Shown here: one piece after another, positions 1 to 8,399 of the stretch
Numbering within the stretch: position 1 is the first letter of the stretch
Layout of the letters: each line of letters begins with the position of its first letter
Assembly: GCA_934476235.1 (NCBI GenBank)
Contig: CAKSNL010000010.1
Span: forward strand, 1 to 49,424
Reading direction: 5' to 3'
DNA length: 49,424 bases
Source: an uncultured Clostridia bacterium
GTDB taxonomy: Bacteria > Bacillota > Clostridia > CAKSNL01 > HGM11501
The notes under the pieces: model-generated
What the model saw: the letters and a program-made list of their open reading frames with translations, nothing else
Database searches by the model: none
What the model was told of the DNA's origin: nothing
Position numbers and translations under genes: made by a program

Positions 1-668
1 TTCAAGCGCCGGAATGCGCATAACTTGCAAAAGGGTGATAGAGAGCCAAAGGCGTTAAGAGCGCGCTTGCAAGCGAATAGCCGACGCGAACGGGACCTTT
101 TGCGAAAGAGGAGGAATGACGGAGCAAATGACGGTTTTTGCCAAAGCAAAAATCGGAATGGAGCGTAAGTCCATTCCGACGTGATTCTGACTGCACCTCG
201 CGGGTTGCTCGGTGCAGCTTCGCTCGCCTTCGGCTCGCTATGACGGGTTCGAATCCCATTAATAACGCAACATAAAAAAGGACACGCCAAGCCGCAAAAA
301 GGTGGTAGTGGCAAAGAGCCGTCAGTGAGCGCGCTTGCAAGCGAACAGGCTCTTTAGGAACGTGCCTTTTTGCGAAAAGGAGGAGCAAGCTCTAACTTGT
401 TAATTTCAAGCGCCGGAAGGCGCATAACTCGCAAAAGGGTGATAGAGAGCCAAAGGCGTTATGAGCGCGCTTGCAAGCGAATAGCCGACGCGAACGGGAC
501 CTTTTGCGAAAGAGGAGGAATGACGGAGCAAATGACGTTTTTTGCCAAAGCAAAAATCGGAATGGAGCGTAAGTCCATTCCGACGTGATTCTGACTGCAC
601 CTCGCGGGGTCGCTCGGTGCAGCTTCGCTCGCCTTCGGCTTCGCTATGACGAGGAGAGAATCCCATTA
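1..668. repeat. 264-bp direct repeat, two copies (1-264 and 405-668)
   Basis: The two copies start with TTCAAGCGCCGGAA and run nearly identical to TCCCATTAA, 404 bp apart. Each holds a hairpin with a perfect stem (CGGAATGGA / TCCATTCCG, 154-180 in copy 1), a second potential stem TGCACC / GGTGCA, and the palindrome GCGCTTGCAAGC. The 265-404 spacer holds another GAGCGCGCTTGCAAGCGAA segment, so it may be a diverged third partial copy. The minus strand reads as a long open frame through both copies, but the few copy differences change residues and there is no ribosome site, so I do not call a gene. The repeat lies just downstream of a tRNA operon. Confidence 0.8.
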
Positions 669-678
669 AATTTCCAAA

Positions 679-702
679 CAAAAAAACACGCCTACGGCGT
701 GT
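679..702 (-). terminator. Rho-independent terminator of the tRNA operon
   Basis: On the minus strand, stem ACACGCC / GGCGTGT with a 3-nt loop is followed by a run of T (679-686 as A on the plus strand). It lies just after tRNA-Lys. Confidence 0.8.
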
Positions 703-711
703 CCTTTTGTT

Positions 712-788
712 TGGTGACCCATCGGAGATTCGAACTCCGGACACCTTGATTAAAAGTCAAGTGCTCTGCCAACTGAGCTAATGGATCA
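712..788 (-). tRNA. tRNA-Lys (TTT)
   Basis: The minus strand folds as a cloverleaf: 7-bp acceptor stem TGATCCA / TGGGTCA, anticodon loop CTTTTAA giving anticodon TTT, T-arm with GTTCGAATC, and an encoded CCA (712-714). It is the last gene of the five-tRNA operon. Confidence 0.95.
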
Positions 789-812
789 TATAATAAAAAA
801 ATAATAAAAAAA

Positions 813-887
813 TGGCTGGGCTGGCTGGACTCGGACCAGCGAATGCCAGAGTCAAAGTCTGGTGCCTTACCACTTGGCGACAGCCCA
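813..887 (-). tRNA. tRNA-Gln (TTG)
   Basis: Acceptor stem TGGGCTG / CAGCCCA, anticodon stem CCAGA / TCTGG with loop CTTTGAC giving anticodon TTG, encoded CCA at 813-815. Member of the minus-strand tRNA operon. Confidence 0.94.
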
Positions 888-909
888 GTATGCTCGGGCA
901 AAAAATATA

Positions 910-987
<78 letters not shown>

Positions 988-1010
988 GAATGACAATCTG
1001 AAAATAAAAA

Positions 1011-1087
<77 letters not shown>

Positions 1088-1091
1088 AAAA

Positions 1092-1165
1092 TGGAGCGGG
1101 TGATGGGAATCGAACCCACGCGATCAGCTTGGAAGGCTGAGATTCTACCATTGAACTACACCCGC
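1092..1165 (-). tRNA. tRNA-Gly (TCC)
   Basis: Acceptor stem GCGGGTG / CACCCGC, discriminator T, encoded CCA, anticodon loop CTTCCAA giving TCC. First gene after the operon promoter. Confidence 0.94.
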
Positions 1166-1195
1166 TTATATTAATTTATCTCGTACGACTTAATT

Positions 1196-1224
1196 ATTAT
1201 ATCAAAAAAACCAATGCTTGTCAA
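1196..1224 (-). promoter_or_regulatory. Consensus sigma-A promoter of the tRNA operon
   Basis: Minus strand TTGACA (1219-1224), 17-bp spacer, TATAAT (1196-1201): a perfect consensus promoter about 30 bp upstream of tRNA-Gly. Confidence 0.9.
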
Positions 1225-1240
1225 TAGTTTTTTTAAATTT

Positions 1241-1744
1241 TTATTTGCCGCCGTTTTCGATATACGCGTAAAGCTCGGGAAGGTACGCGTAGTTATGGAA
1301 TTTCTTCTGCTCCGTCATTTTCTTAAGCTCGCTGAGAGTGACCCATTTTACCGCCTGAACCTCGGAATACTGCATCGTGATTTCCGAAAGAGGAACGTTT
1401 CTTTCGAGAATGTAGACATATACAAAGTCGTTTCTGCCCTTGTAGGTCTTTAGGAGCTTAAGCTCATCGGGCTTTGCCGTGATGCCGACCTCCTCGTAAA
1501 GCTCGCGCACCGCCGCGGTGAGCGCGTCCTCTCCGGCGATTGCGCTGCCGCCGGTGATAGCCCATTTTCCGGGCAGAATGTTAAGCTCGAAGCTTCGCTG
1601 CTGGATTAAGACGCGGCGTTTATCGTCTGTTATCCAGATGTGGACGACGAGGTGGTACTGTCCGCTTTTTAATGCGCTGCGGCTTCGGATGACGGTCTCG
1701 CCGGTCGGTTCTCCGCCGGGGGTCAGTATGTCCCATTTTTCCAT
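1241..1744 (-). CDS. Nudix hydrolase (IDI/YfcD-like subgroup)
   Basis: A 167-residue protein with a full Nudix box: G66, E72, then R80-E81-L-Y-E84-E85-V-G87, matching GX5EX7REUXEEXGU. This metal-binding helix cleaves nucleoside diphosphates linked to another group. The N-terminus (a W-D-I-L-T-P-x-G-E-P-T-G-E pattern) resembles the isopentenyl-diphosphate isomerase-like Nudix subgroup, but the substrate cannot be read from sequence. The start at 1744 follows AAAGGAGG. The gene ends just upstream of the tRNA promoter and is read in the same direction. It stands alone, with a repeat-filled spacer on its 5' side. Confidence 0.9.
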   Translation of the reverse strand: MEKWDILTPGGEPTGETVIRSRSALKSGQYHLVVHIWITDDKRRVLIQQRSFELNILPGKWAITGGSAIAGEDALTAAVRELYEEVGITAKPDELKLLKTYKGRNDFVYVYILERNVPLSEITMQYSEVQAVKWVTLSELKKMTEQKKFHNYAYLPELYAYIENGGK

Positions 1745-2324
1745 GAATTTAGTTCCTCCTTTCGGTCAGTTTTTGTGTGGGCGCGGGGGTGCGCATGCAG
1801 TGGGAGCACCGAAAAATCCTCCCGTCATTTGCTTTGCAAATGCCACCGTCTCGCTGCGGCTCTCCTCACGCCTCGGTTCTGACAGTCCACCGGACTGTCA
1901 TTCATTGCCTCGGCGCCGCTACGCTACCTTTAGCTCTTGAGGGCATTGGTAGGTGCGCAACATGCGGGTCGATGTAGGCAAGAGACCCCTACGGTTTTGC
2001 GTGTGCGAGGTAGGTGCGCCGAAAAATCCTCCCTTCGCCTTCGGCTCTTCCCTCCTTTAGCAAGGAGGGCTTTAAATTACCTCGGCGCCGCTACGCTACC
2101 TTTAGCTTTTGAGGGCTTTTGAGTGGGTGCGCAACATGCGGGTCGATGCAGGCAAGAGACCCCTGCGGATTTGCGTGTGCGAGGTGGGTGCGCCGAAAAA
2201 TCCCTCCGAGTTTTGCTTTGCAAAACCCACCTCCCTTTAGCAAGGGAGGCTTTAAAGTCCGTGTTTGCGGGTCGATGTGGGCAAGAGACCCCTGTGGTTT
2301 CTACGCACGCGGCGCCCGCGATTA
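1745..2324. repeat. Repeat-filled spacer with three half-elements
   Basis: No gene is visible. The spacer holds three incomplete copies of the inverted-arm element: 1802-1945 (TIR then the arm with the CAGTCCACCGGACTG palindrome), 2010-2120 and 2186-2255 (TIR then hairpin GTTTTGC / GCAAAAC and CTTTAGCAAGGGAGGC). Between them lie copies of a short module reading GGGTCGATG...GGCAAGAGACCCC (about 1965, 2140 and 2270). All three elements have only their left arm. The small open frames here are repeat-borne and have no ribosome sites. Confidence 0.85.
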
Positions 2325-3446
2325 CTAATTATTCTGCAGCTTGCCGAGGCTCTGCTGCTTTAAATACTCGTTGATGAACCCGTCAATATCGCCGTTCATG
2401 ACCGCCTCGATATTGCCGACCTCGTAGCCCGTTCTGTGGTCCTTCACCATGGTGTACGGACAGAAAACGTACGACCTTATCTGGCTGCCCCAGGCGTTAT
2501 CCTTCTGCACGCCCTTGATGTCCGATATCTTTTCAAGGTGCTCGCGCTCCGCGATTTCGACAAGCTTTGACTTAAGCATTTTCATCGCGGTCTCACGGTT
2601 CTGAATCTGCGAGCGCTCATTCTGGCACGCAACGACGATGCCGGTCGGAATATGCGTGATTCTTATCGCCGACTCGGTCTTATTGACGTGCTGACCGCCG
2701 GCGCCGCTGGAACGGTACGTGTCGACCCTCAAGTCCTCGGGATTTATCTCAACGTTGATATCCTCGTCAATCTCGGGAATGACCTCGCACGACGCGAACG
2801 ACGTGTGGCGGCGCGACGCCGAGTCAAATGGCGAAATGCGCACAAGGCGGTGCACGCCGTTTTCCGCTTTCGCGTAACCGTAGGCGTTCTCGCCCTCTAT
2901 CAAAATCGTCGCGCTCTTAACGCCCGCCTCTTCGCCGTCTAAGCAGTCGATGAGCTTGACCGAGTATCCGCGCTTTTCAGCCCAGTGCTCATACATACGA
3001 AGGAGCATTTCCGCCCAGTCGTGCGCCTCGGTTCCGCCGGCTCCGGCGTGAAGCGTCATGATAGCGTTGTTCTTATCGTAAGGACCGGACAAAAGCGCCT
3101 CCAGCTTCAGCGTTTCCATGTGGGAATCAAGGTCCTCGATCCCCGCCTTGAGCTCGTCGATAACCCCGGTATCCTCCATCTCGTCGCCCAGCTCGCAGAG
3201 AGCGGTCATGTCCTCCCATTTTCTGTATACAGAGTCAAACTTTTCTTTTTTGCTCTTCATGAGATTGATTTCTTTTAAGATTTTGGACGACTCCGCCATA
3301 TTGTCGTAAAAGCCCGGCGCCAGTGTGAGCGCCTCCTTCTCGGCAATCTTTTTTGTTATCCCTTCGATATCCATGGACTGCGAGAGCTGGTCGAGCGGTT
3401 CCTTACGCTTCGCAAGTCCGAGTCTGTATTCGTCAAATTCAAGCAT
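2325..3446 (-). CDS. prfB: Peptide chain release factor 2
   Basis: RF2 of 373 residues. It carries the GGQ motif (250-252, in G-A-G-G-Q-H-V-N) that triggers peptidyl-tRNA hydrolysis, and the tripeptide S-P-F (205-207) that defines RF2 (UGA/UAA) as opposed to RF1. The start at 3446 follows AAGGAGGAGC. The coding region is continuous from the N-terminus: the in-frame UGA and +1 programmed frameshift that autoregulate many prfB genes near codon 25 are absent. It begins 12 bp after secA ends, in the common secA-prfB pair, so it is probably co-transcribed from the secA promoter. Confidence 0.97.
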   Translation of the reverse strand: MLEFDEYRLGLAKRKEPLDQLSQSMDIEGITKKIAEKEALTLAPGFYDNMAESSKILKEINLMKSKKEKFDSVYRKWEDMTALCELGDEMEDTGVIDELKAGIEDLDSHMETLKLEALLSGPYDKNNAIMTLHAGAGGTEAHDWAEMLLRMYEHWAEKRGYSVKLIDCLDGEEAGVKSATILIEGENAYGYAKAENGVHRLVRISPFDSASRRHTSFASCEVIPEIDEDINVEINPEDLRVDTYRSSGAGGQHVNKTESAIRITHIPTGIVVACQNERSQIQNRETAMKMLKSKLVEIAEREHLEKISDIKGVQKDNAWGSQIRSYVFCPYTMVKDHRTGYEVGNIEAVMNGDIDGFINEYLKQQSLGKLQNN

Positions 3447-3458
3447 TAAAGCTCCTCC

Positions 3459-6188
3459 TTAATTTTCCTTTGCTCCGCAGCAGTATTTGTACTTCTTGCC
3501 GCTGCCGCAGGGGCACGGGTCGTTCCTGCCGACCTTTTTATCCGTGTTGACGCGCGGCTTTCTGAGCTCCTCGGACTCGCCGGAGGAAACTGCCTTTGCG
3601 ACCTGCTTGCGCTCTGCGGAGTCGACCCTCTTTCTCACGTGCATAATGCCCTTGACGGTCTCCGTGCGTATCGTGTCGATCATGGAGTCGAACATCTCGG
3701 CTCCGACGGTCTGATACTCAACCACGGGGTCGTGCTGAGCGTACGCCCTGAGCGAGATACCGTCGCGCAGCTGCGCCATATCGTCGATATGCGCCATCCA
3801 GTGGCGGTCAACGACCTGGAGCATGATGACGCGCTCAACCTCGCGCATAGCGTCGCCGAATATCTCCTCCTGCGCTTTGTAGCGCTCCTCAAACATTGCC
3901 ATGAGATCGTCAAGCACAAGCTCGGTATTTAATCTGTCATACTCGTCATGCGGGTAGGAGATGGGAGCCTCCAATGGCATTATCTCGTTCACCGCGTCCG
4001 ACAAAGCCTCCCACTGCCAGTTATCGGCGTGCGGGTCGGACGCGTAGACCGCTAAAATTCCCGAAAATACGTGCTTTGCCATGGTTGTGATATTCGCGCG
4101 CAGGTCCTTATTGTCAAGCACAAGGTTACGCTGAGCGTAAATAACCTCGCGCTGCTGATTCATAACATCGTCGTAGCGCAGAACGTTGCGGCGGACAGCG
4201 AAATGGTTGCTCTCCACTCTCTTCTGCGCGTTCTCGATAAGGTTTGTCAAAAGCTTGGACTCGATCGGCTCATCCTCGGGAATCCCCGTCGCCGTCATGA
4301 TGGACTCGACCCTGTCGGACCCGAAGCGGCGCATTAAGTCGTCATCAAGCGCTATGCAGAAGCGCGACTCGCCGGGGTCGCCCTGACGGCCCGAACGCCC
4401 GCGCAGCTGATTGTCGATACGGCGCGACTCGTGGCGCTCCGTACCCAGGATAAAGAGCCCGCCGGCTTTAACGACCTCCTCGTGCTCTGCGTCCGTCTCT
4501 TTTTTATACTCAGAGTAAAGCGTTAAAAAACGCTCCCTCGCCGCCAGAATCTCGGGGTCCTCGGTGTGGTTGTGAAGGTTTGCCTCCCTGACAAGGCGCT
4601 CCTCCACACCGTCCTTCCTCATGCGGTCAAGCGCCATAATCTCCGGGTTTCCGCCGAGGAGAATATCGGTTCCTCGTCCCGCCATATTGGTGGAAATGGT
4701 AACCGCGCCCTTTCTGCCCGCCTGAGCGACGATGTGCGCCTCCTTGTCGTGCTGCTTTGCGTTTAACACCTGGTGGGGAATGCCCTTCTTTTTAAGAAGT
4801 GCGGAAAGCCTTTCCGACTTCTCGATAGATATCGTGCCGACCAAGATGGGCTGACCCTTTTCGTGGCACTCCTCAACCTGAGCTAAAACGGCGGAGAATT
4901 TGCCGTTCTCGTTTTTATACACTCTGTCGTGATGGTCAACCCTTATCATGGGCTTGTTTGTGGGAATCACGACAACGTCAAGCGAATAAATCTCGCGGAA
5001 CTCCTCCTCCTCGGTCAGCGCCGTTCCGGTCATACCGGAAAGCTTTTTGTAAAGTCTGAAGTAGTTCTGGAAGGTGATGGTCGCGAGGGTGCGCGACTCG
5101 TTCGCGATCTTCACGCCCTCCTTCGCCTCGATCGCCTGGTGGAGCCCCTCGTTATAGCGCCTGCCGTACATAAGGCGCCCGGTGAATTCGTCAACGATTA
5201 TTATCTCTCCGTCCTTAACGACATAGTCAACGTCCCTCTTCATGACGGAGTTTGCCTTTATCGCCTGGTTTATGTGGTGCGAAAGCTCCATATTCTCGGG
5301 GTCTGAAAGGTTCTCGACTCCGAAAGCGGCTTCCGCCTTCTTGATTCCGCGCGCGGTTAATGTCACGCTCTTTGTGCGCTCCTCAACGATATAGTCCGCG
5401 TCTACGGTATCGGATTCCTCCTCCTTATCGTCCGCCTCCTTGATGACGAGCGCGCGGAGCGACTTTGCGAATCTGTCCGCCGCGGTGTAAAGCGAGCTCG
5501 ACTCGGAGCCTCTGCCGCTTATGATAAGGGGCGTTCTCGCCTCGTCGATCAATATAGAGTCCACCTCGTCCACAATCGCGAAGGCGTGACCGCGCTGAAC
5601 CATGTTGTTTTTATATATTACCATGTTGTCGCGCAGGTAGTCAAAGCCGAATTCATTGTTCGTGCCGTAGGTAATGTCAGCGTTGTACGCCGCCTTTTTC
5701 TCGTCAAACGCGAGACCGGAAAGCGCCGCGCCGACGGTGAGCCCCAAAAAGCCGTAAAGCTTTCCCATTTCCTCCGCCTGGGTGGACGCCAAGTATTCGT
5801 TTACCGTGACAACGTGCACACCCTCGCCGGTGAGCGCGTTAAGATATGCCGGAAGGGTCGCCGTAAGCGTTTTGCCTTCACCGGTCTTCATCTCGGCGAT
5901 TCTGCCCTCGTGAAGAATTATTCCGCCCATCAGCTGAACGGGGAAGGGCTTTTTGGAAAGCACTCTCCACGAAGCCTCGCGCACCGTGGCGAAAGCCTCG
6001 GGAAGGATCGAGTCAAGCGACTCGCCGCCCTTTATGCGCTCTTTGAATTTGTCCGTCTGAGCGCGGAGCTCCTCATCGCTCATCGCCTGCATTTGGGGCT
6101 CAAGCGACAGGATTTTATCGACAATGGGTTTGATTTTTTTTAATTCATGGTCGCTGTGTGTACCGAAAATTTTTGTAAAAATGTTCAT
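3459..6188 (-). CDS. secA: Preprotein translocase ATPase SecA
   Basis: A 909-residue SecA. The Walker A motif M-K-T-G-E-G-K-T is at about residues 100-107, the DEAD-like motif V-D-E-V-D-S-I-L-I-D-E-A is about 100 residues further on, and helicase motifs follow (T-N-M-A-G-R-G-T-D and G-R-S-G-R-Q-G-D). The C-terminus ends in the zinc-binding tail C-P-C-G-S-G-K-K-Y-K-Y-C-C-G that contacts SecB or lipids. It drives post-translational export through SecYEG at the cytoplasmic membrane. The start at 6188 has only a weak Shine-Dalgarno sequence. It is first in the secA-prfB transcription unit. Confidence 0.98.
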   Translation of the reverse strand: MNIFTKIFGTHSDHELKKIKPIVDKILSLEPQMQAMSDEELRAQTDKFKERIKGGESLDSILPEAFATVREASWRVLSKKPFPVQLMGGIILHEGRIAEMKTGEGKTLTATLPAYLNALTGEGVHVVTVNEYLASTQAEEMGKLYGFLGLTVGAALSGLAFDEKKAAYNADITYGTNNEFGFDYLRDNMVIYKNNMVQRGHAFAIVDEVDSILIDEARTPLIISGRGSESSSLYTAADRFAKSLRALVIKEADDKEEESDTVDADYIVEERTKSVTLTARGIKKAEAAFGVENLSDPENMELSHHINQAIKANSVMKRDVDYVVKDGEIIIVDEFTGRLMYGRRYNEGLHQAIEAKEGVKIANESRTLATITFQNYFRLYKKLSGMTGTALTEEEEFREIYSLDVVVIPTNKPMIRVDHHDRVYKNENGKFSAVLAQVEECHEKGQPILVGTISIEKSERLSALLKKKGIPHQVLNAKQHDKEAHIVAQAGRKGAVTISTNMAGRGTDILLGGNPEIMALDRMRKDGVEERLVREANLHNHTEDPEILAARERFLTLYSEYKKETDAEHEEVVKAGGLFILGTERHESRRIDNQLRGRSGRQGDPGESRFCIALDDDLMRRFGSDRVESIMTATGIPEDEPIESKLLTNLIENAQKRVESNHFAVRRNVLRYDDVMNQQREVIYAQRNLVLDNKDLRANITTMAKHVFSGILAVYASDPHADNWQWEALSDAVNEIMPLEAPISYPHDEYDRLNTELVLDDLMAMFEERYKAQEEIFGDAMREVERVIMLQVVDRHWMAHIDDMAQLRDGISLRAYAQHDPVVEYQTVGAEMFDSMIDTIRTETVKGIMHVRKRVDSAERKQVAKAVSSGESEELRKPRVNTDKKVGRNDPCPCGSGKKYKYCCGAKEN

Positions 6189-6251
6189 ATATCCCGTTTT
6201 TCAGTCCTTTCTTTAAATAGGCGTTTACCTATAGATATATGCAATCAGTTT

Positions 6252-6280
6252 ATTATAGCATAAAATATGAAGTTTTACAA
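6252..6280 (-). promoter_or_regulatory. secA promoter
   Basis: Minus strand TTGTAA (6275-6280), 17-bp spacer, TATAAT (6252-6257), about 65 bp upstream of the secA start. Confidence 0.75.
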
Positions 6281-6298
6281 TATTTTTTTATAAAAAAC

Positions 6299-6327
6299 TT
6301 GTATCGGTGTATTAATTGATGTATAAT
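6299..6327 (+). promoter_or_regulatory. Divergent promoter toward the DUF559 gene
   Basis: TTGTAT (6299-6304), 17 bp, TATAAT (6322-6327). It would transcribe through the 6351-6580 repeat element into the gene at 6616, putting the element in a 5' leader. Confidence 0.6.
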
Positions 6328-6350
6328 ATGAGTAAGCTTTGGACGTATGC

Positions 6351-6580
6351 GGGTGCGCGGAAAAATCCCTCCGAGTAAGACCCAGCTTAAAACCGCCCTT
6401 GCGGTTTTAAGAGCGTGCGACAAAACCTTGGACGGTTTTTCGCACCTAACGGAAAAAGACTTTTTTGTCTTTTTCCGTCACGCCTTTAGCAAGGGAGGCA
6501 TACCGGAGCCTCCAATTTAAAGCCCTCCTTGCTAAAGGAGGGTGGCTCGAAGAGCCGGGAGGATTTTTCGGGAGTATCGC
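6351..6580. repeat. Complete inverted-arm element
   Basis: Left terminus GGGTGCGCGGAAAAATCC, then the long arm with three successive hairpins (AAAACCGC/GCGGTTTT, GTGCGA/TCGCAC, GGAAAAAGAC/GTCTTTTTCC). The centre is CTTTAGC...TTTAAA...GCTAAAG. The right arm has the GGCTC/GAGCC hairpin and ends GGAGGATTTTTCGGG. Confidence 0.85.
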
Positions 6581-6615
6581 GTAAACCTGTAAAAAACACA
6601 ATGAAAGAGGCAAGG

Positions 6616-6981
6616 ATGGAAAGAAAGCATAACAAAGCGCTGACCGCCAATGCAAAAAGTTTAAGAAAGAATATGACAAAGGAAGAGCGGCGCCTGTGGT
6701 ATGATTTTTTAAAAGAATATCCCGTGCGGTTTTTGCGCCAGAAGGTGATAGGCAATTATATAGCCGATTTTTACTGCCGCAGTGCAAAGCTTGTCATAGA
6801 ATTGGACGGCGGAGGGCACTATGAAGAGGAAAAGGAGAAAAGCGACCGCAAAAGGACGGAAGAGATTGAAGCGAGAGGGCTTTTAGTTATAAGAATACCG
6901 AACAACGAAGTAAACGGCAATTTTCGCGGAGTCACGGAATATATAGACGCGGAAGTGAAAAAGAGAATGGCGGATGTGTGA
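6616..6981 (+). CDS. DUF559 family endonuclease-like protein
   Basis: About 121 residues from ATG 6616, which has AAAGAGG six bases upstream. The frame is open further upstream, but that part is repeat element without a ribosome site. The pattern T-K-E-E-R-R-L-W, R-F-L-R-Q-K-V-I-G-N-Y-I-A-D-F-Y-C, V-I-E-L-D-G-G-x-H and R-x-L-V-I-R-I-P-N-N-E-V is the DUF559 domain, related to Vsr-like and restriction-endonuclease folds. The D of A-D-F-Y and the E-L-D core would be the metal site. Role unknown; the family is often found as lone genes or with DNA-processing genes. Here it is an orphan with repeat elements on both sides. Confidence 0.85.
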   Translation: MERKHNKALTANAKSLRKNMTKEERRLWYDFLKEYPVRFLRQKVIGNYIADFYCRSAKLVIELDGGGHYEEEKEKSDRKRTEEIEARGLLVIRIPNNEVNGNFRGVTEYIDAEVKKRMADV

Positions 6982-7010
6982 CGCGGGAGCAGCGGGCGCG
7001 GAAAATATGT

Positions 7011-7134
7011 GAGTGCGCGGAAAAATCCCTCAGTCACGGCTACGCCGTGCCAGCTCCCTTTAGCAAGGGCGCCTTTAAAGCCCTCAAGAGCTAAAGGAGG
7101 GAAGAGCCGAAGGCGAAGGGGATTTTTCGGGAGT
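7011..7134. repeat. Complete short inverted-arm element
   Basis: Left terminus GAGTGCGCGGAAAAATCC, hairpin CACGGC/GCCGTG, centre CTTTAGCAAGGGCGCC-TTTAAA-GCCCTCAAGAGCTAAAG, right arm ending GGGGATTTTTCGG. A palindromic GTCGA-type module follows at about 7163-7192 (TTCTCAGAATCGACCCTACG). Confidence 0.85.
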
Positions 7135-7249
7135 ATCATGAAAAGCATGCGAATACCCGGGCGGGCAATTCTCAGAATCGACCCTACGGGGTGCACTCAC
7201 CTTCCGTGTGCACCGATATACACGAAAACGAAACAGAAAGGAAATACAT

Positions 7250-8398
7250 ATGGAAGAATTTTTTGCAAGACTTAATGAATTTCATAAAAAATACTCGCGG
7301 TTTCTGCTGATGGCGCTTTTGATCATCGCCGTGGCGGTCACCTTCCGCGCGCTTCCGTATGTCCTTGCGCTGATGATGCCGTTTGTTATCGGCTGGGTCA
7401 TCTCGCTTATCGCATACCCATTGGTGAAGGTCCTTAAAAAATGGCTGAAAATTCCCTACAAGGTCGGCGCGGTGATAACCGTCCTTCTGCTTCTGACGCT
7501 TCTGACGCTTTTGGTCATGCTGATAGTGAGCGCGGTGTCGGACTTTTCGGGCGACATCATTAATAACTGGGACGACCTTTATTCCTCGTTCACGGACTAT
7601 TTGAAGAACGGCTTTGCCGCGCTGGAGCGCTTTTCGGATTCGCTTCCCTTTGACTTTGCGGAGCTCATCAATAAGAATTTAGACGGCGTCAGCATAGAGA
7701 AAAACGGTAATTTTGAGATATCGAAGGAGATTACAAAGTGGCTCACCCCGTTTGCGGGAAGCCTTGCGGGCGGCACAATCTCGGTGGTCAAGAGCCTGCC
7801 CGAGGTGCTCGTTTTCGCGGTCATGCTGATACTTTCGACCTACTTTTTCACGGGCGACAGGGAAAAAATGCGCGCGTGGTACGAAAAAAGAGTGCCCGAG
7901 AGGTTCAAGGAGAAAATGCGCCTTATCAAAAAGGAGTGCTTCGGCGCGTTCTTCGGCTGGCTCCGCGCACAGCTCATACTTTCGGGAATCACCGCGGCGG
8001 AGCTTTTCGTCGGCTTTCTGATAATGGGCGTGCGCCATGCGTTTTTGATCGCCGTCATCACCGCGTTTATCGACATGCTCCCCGTGTTCGGTACGGGCAC
8101 GGTGCTCATTCCGTGGGCGATAATCAACCTTCTGACCGGGGGAACGGTGTATTTCTCGGTCGGCATGATAGTAATATATCTTATCTGCCTGTCGGTGAGA
8201 AATCTGCTCCAGCCCAAGATTCTGTCAAGCAATATCGGGCTTGACCCGTTGGCAACGCTCGTCACGATCTGGATAGGGTACAAGCTCTGGGGCTTTATCG
8301 GCATGATAGTGGTTCCCATCGGGGCGATGCTTTTGTACAAGCTTTACCTCATCGGGATTTTCGACTGGTTCTTTATTAATCATAAGGAGGAAAATTAA
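7250..8398 (+). CDS. AI-2E/YtvI-family integral membrane protein
   Basis: About 382 residues from ATG 7250, which follows GAAAGGA. Several hydrophobic segments are visible: a pair in the first 100 residues, one near 200, and a group of four or five in the last 150. A soluble stretch of about 110 residues separates them, the usual layout of the AI-2E/PerM/YtvI family. The C-terminal part shows the family's D-M-L-P-V-F-G-T-G-T and L-x-P-x-I-L-S-S-N-I-G-L-D-P-L patterns. Clostridial members include the sporulation protein YtvI, while others are exporters or cation antiporters, so the substrate is open. The PHP gene starts 1 bp after this gene ends, so the two are probably co-translated. Confidence 0.85.
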   Translation: MEEFFARLNEFHKKYSRFLLMALLIIAVAVTFRALPYVLALMMPFVIGWVISLIAYPLVKVLKKWLKIPYKVGAVITVLLLLTLLTLLVMLIVSAVSDFSGDIINNWDDLYSSFTDYLKNGFAALERFSDSLPFDFAELINKNLDGVSIEKNGNFEISKEITKWLTPFAGSLAGGTISVVKSLPEVLVFAVMLILSTYFFTGDREKMRAWYEKRVPERFKEKMRLIKKECFGAFFGWLRAQLILSGITAAELFVGFLIMGVRHAFLIAVITAFIDMLPVFGTGTVLIPWAIINLLTGGTVYFSVGMIVIYLICLSVRNLLQPKILSSNIGLDPLATLVTIWIGYKLWGFIGMIVVPIGAMLLYKLYLIGIFDWFFINHKEEN

Positions 8399-8399
8399 T

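Noticed and set aside
2..744. Two related minus-strand protein genes (128 and 112 residues)
   Set aside because: They lie wholly in the 264-bp repeat and end over the tRNA operon's terminator, have no ribosome site, and copy differences are mostly residue-changing.
5586..6143. 185-residue plus-strand frame within secA
   Set aside because: Antisense shadow of a highly conserved gene.
6529..6615. N-terminal extension of the DUF559 protein
   Set aside because: The extra codons are from the right arm of a repeat element; the ribosome site and domain start both favour ATG 6616.
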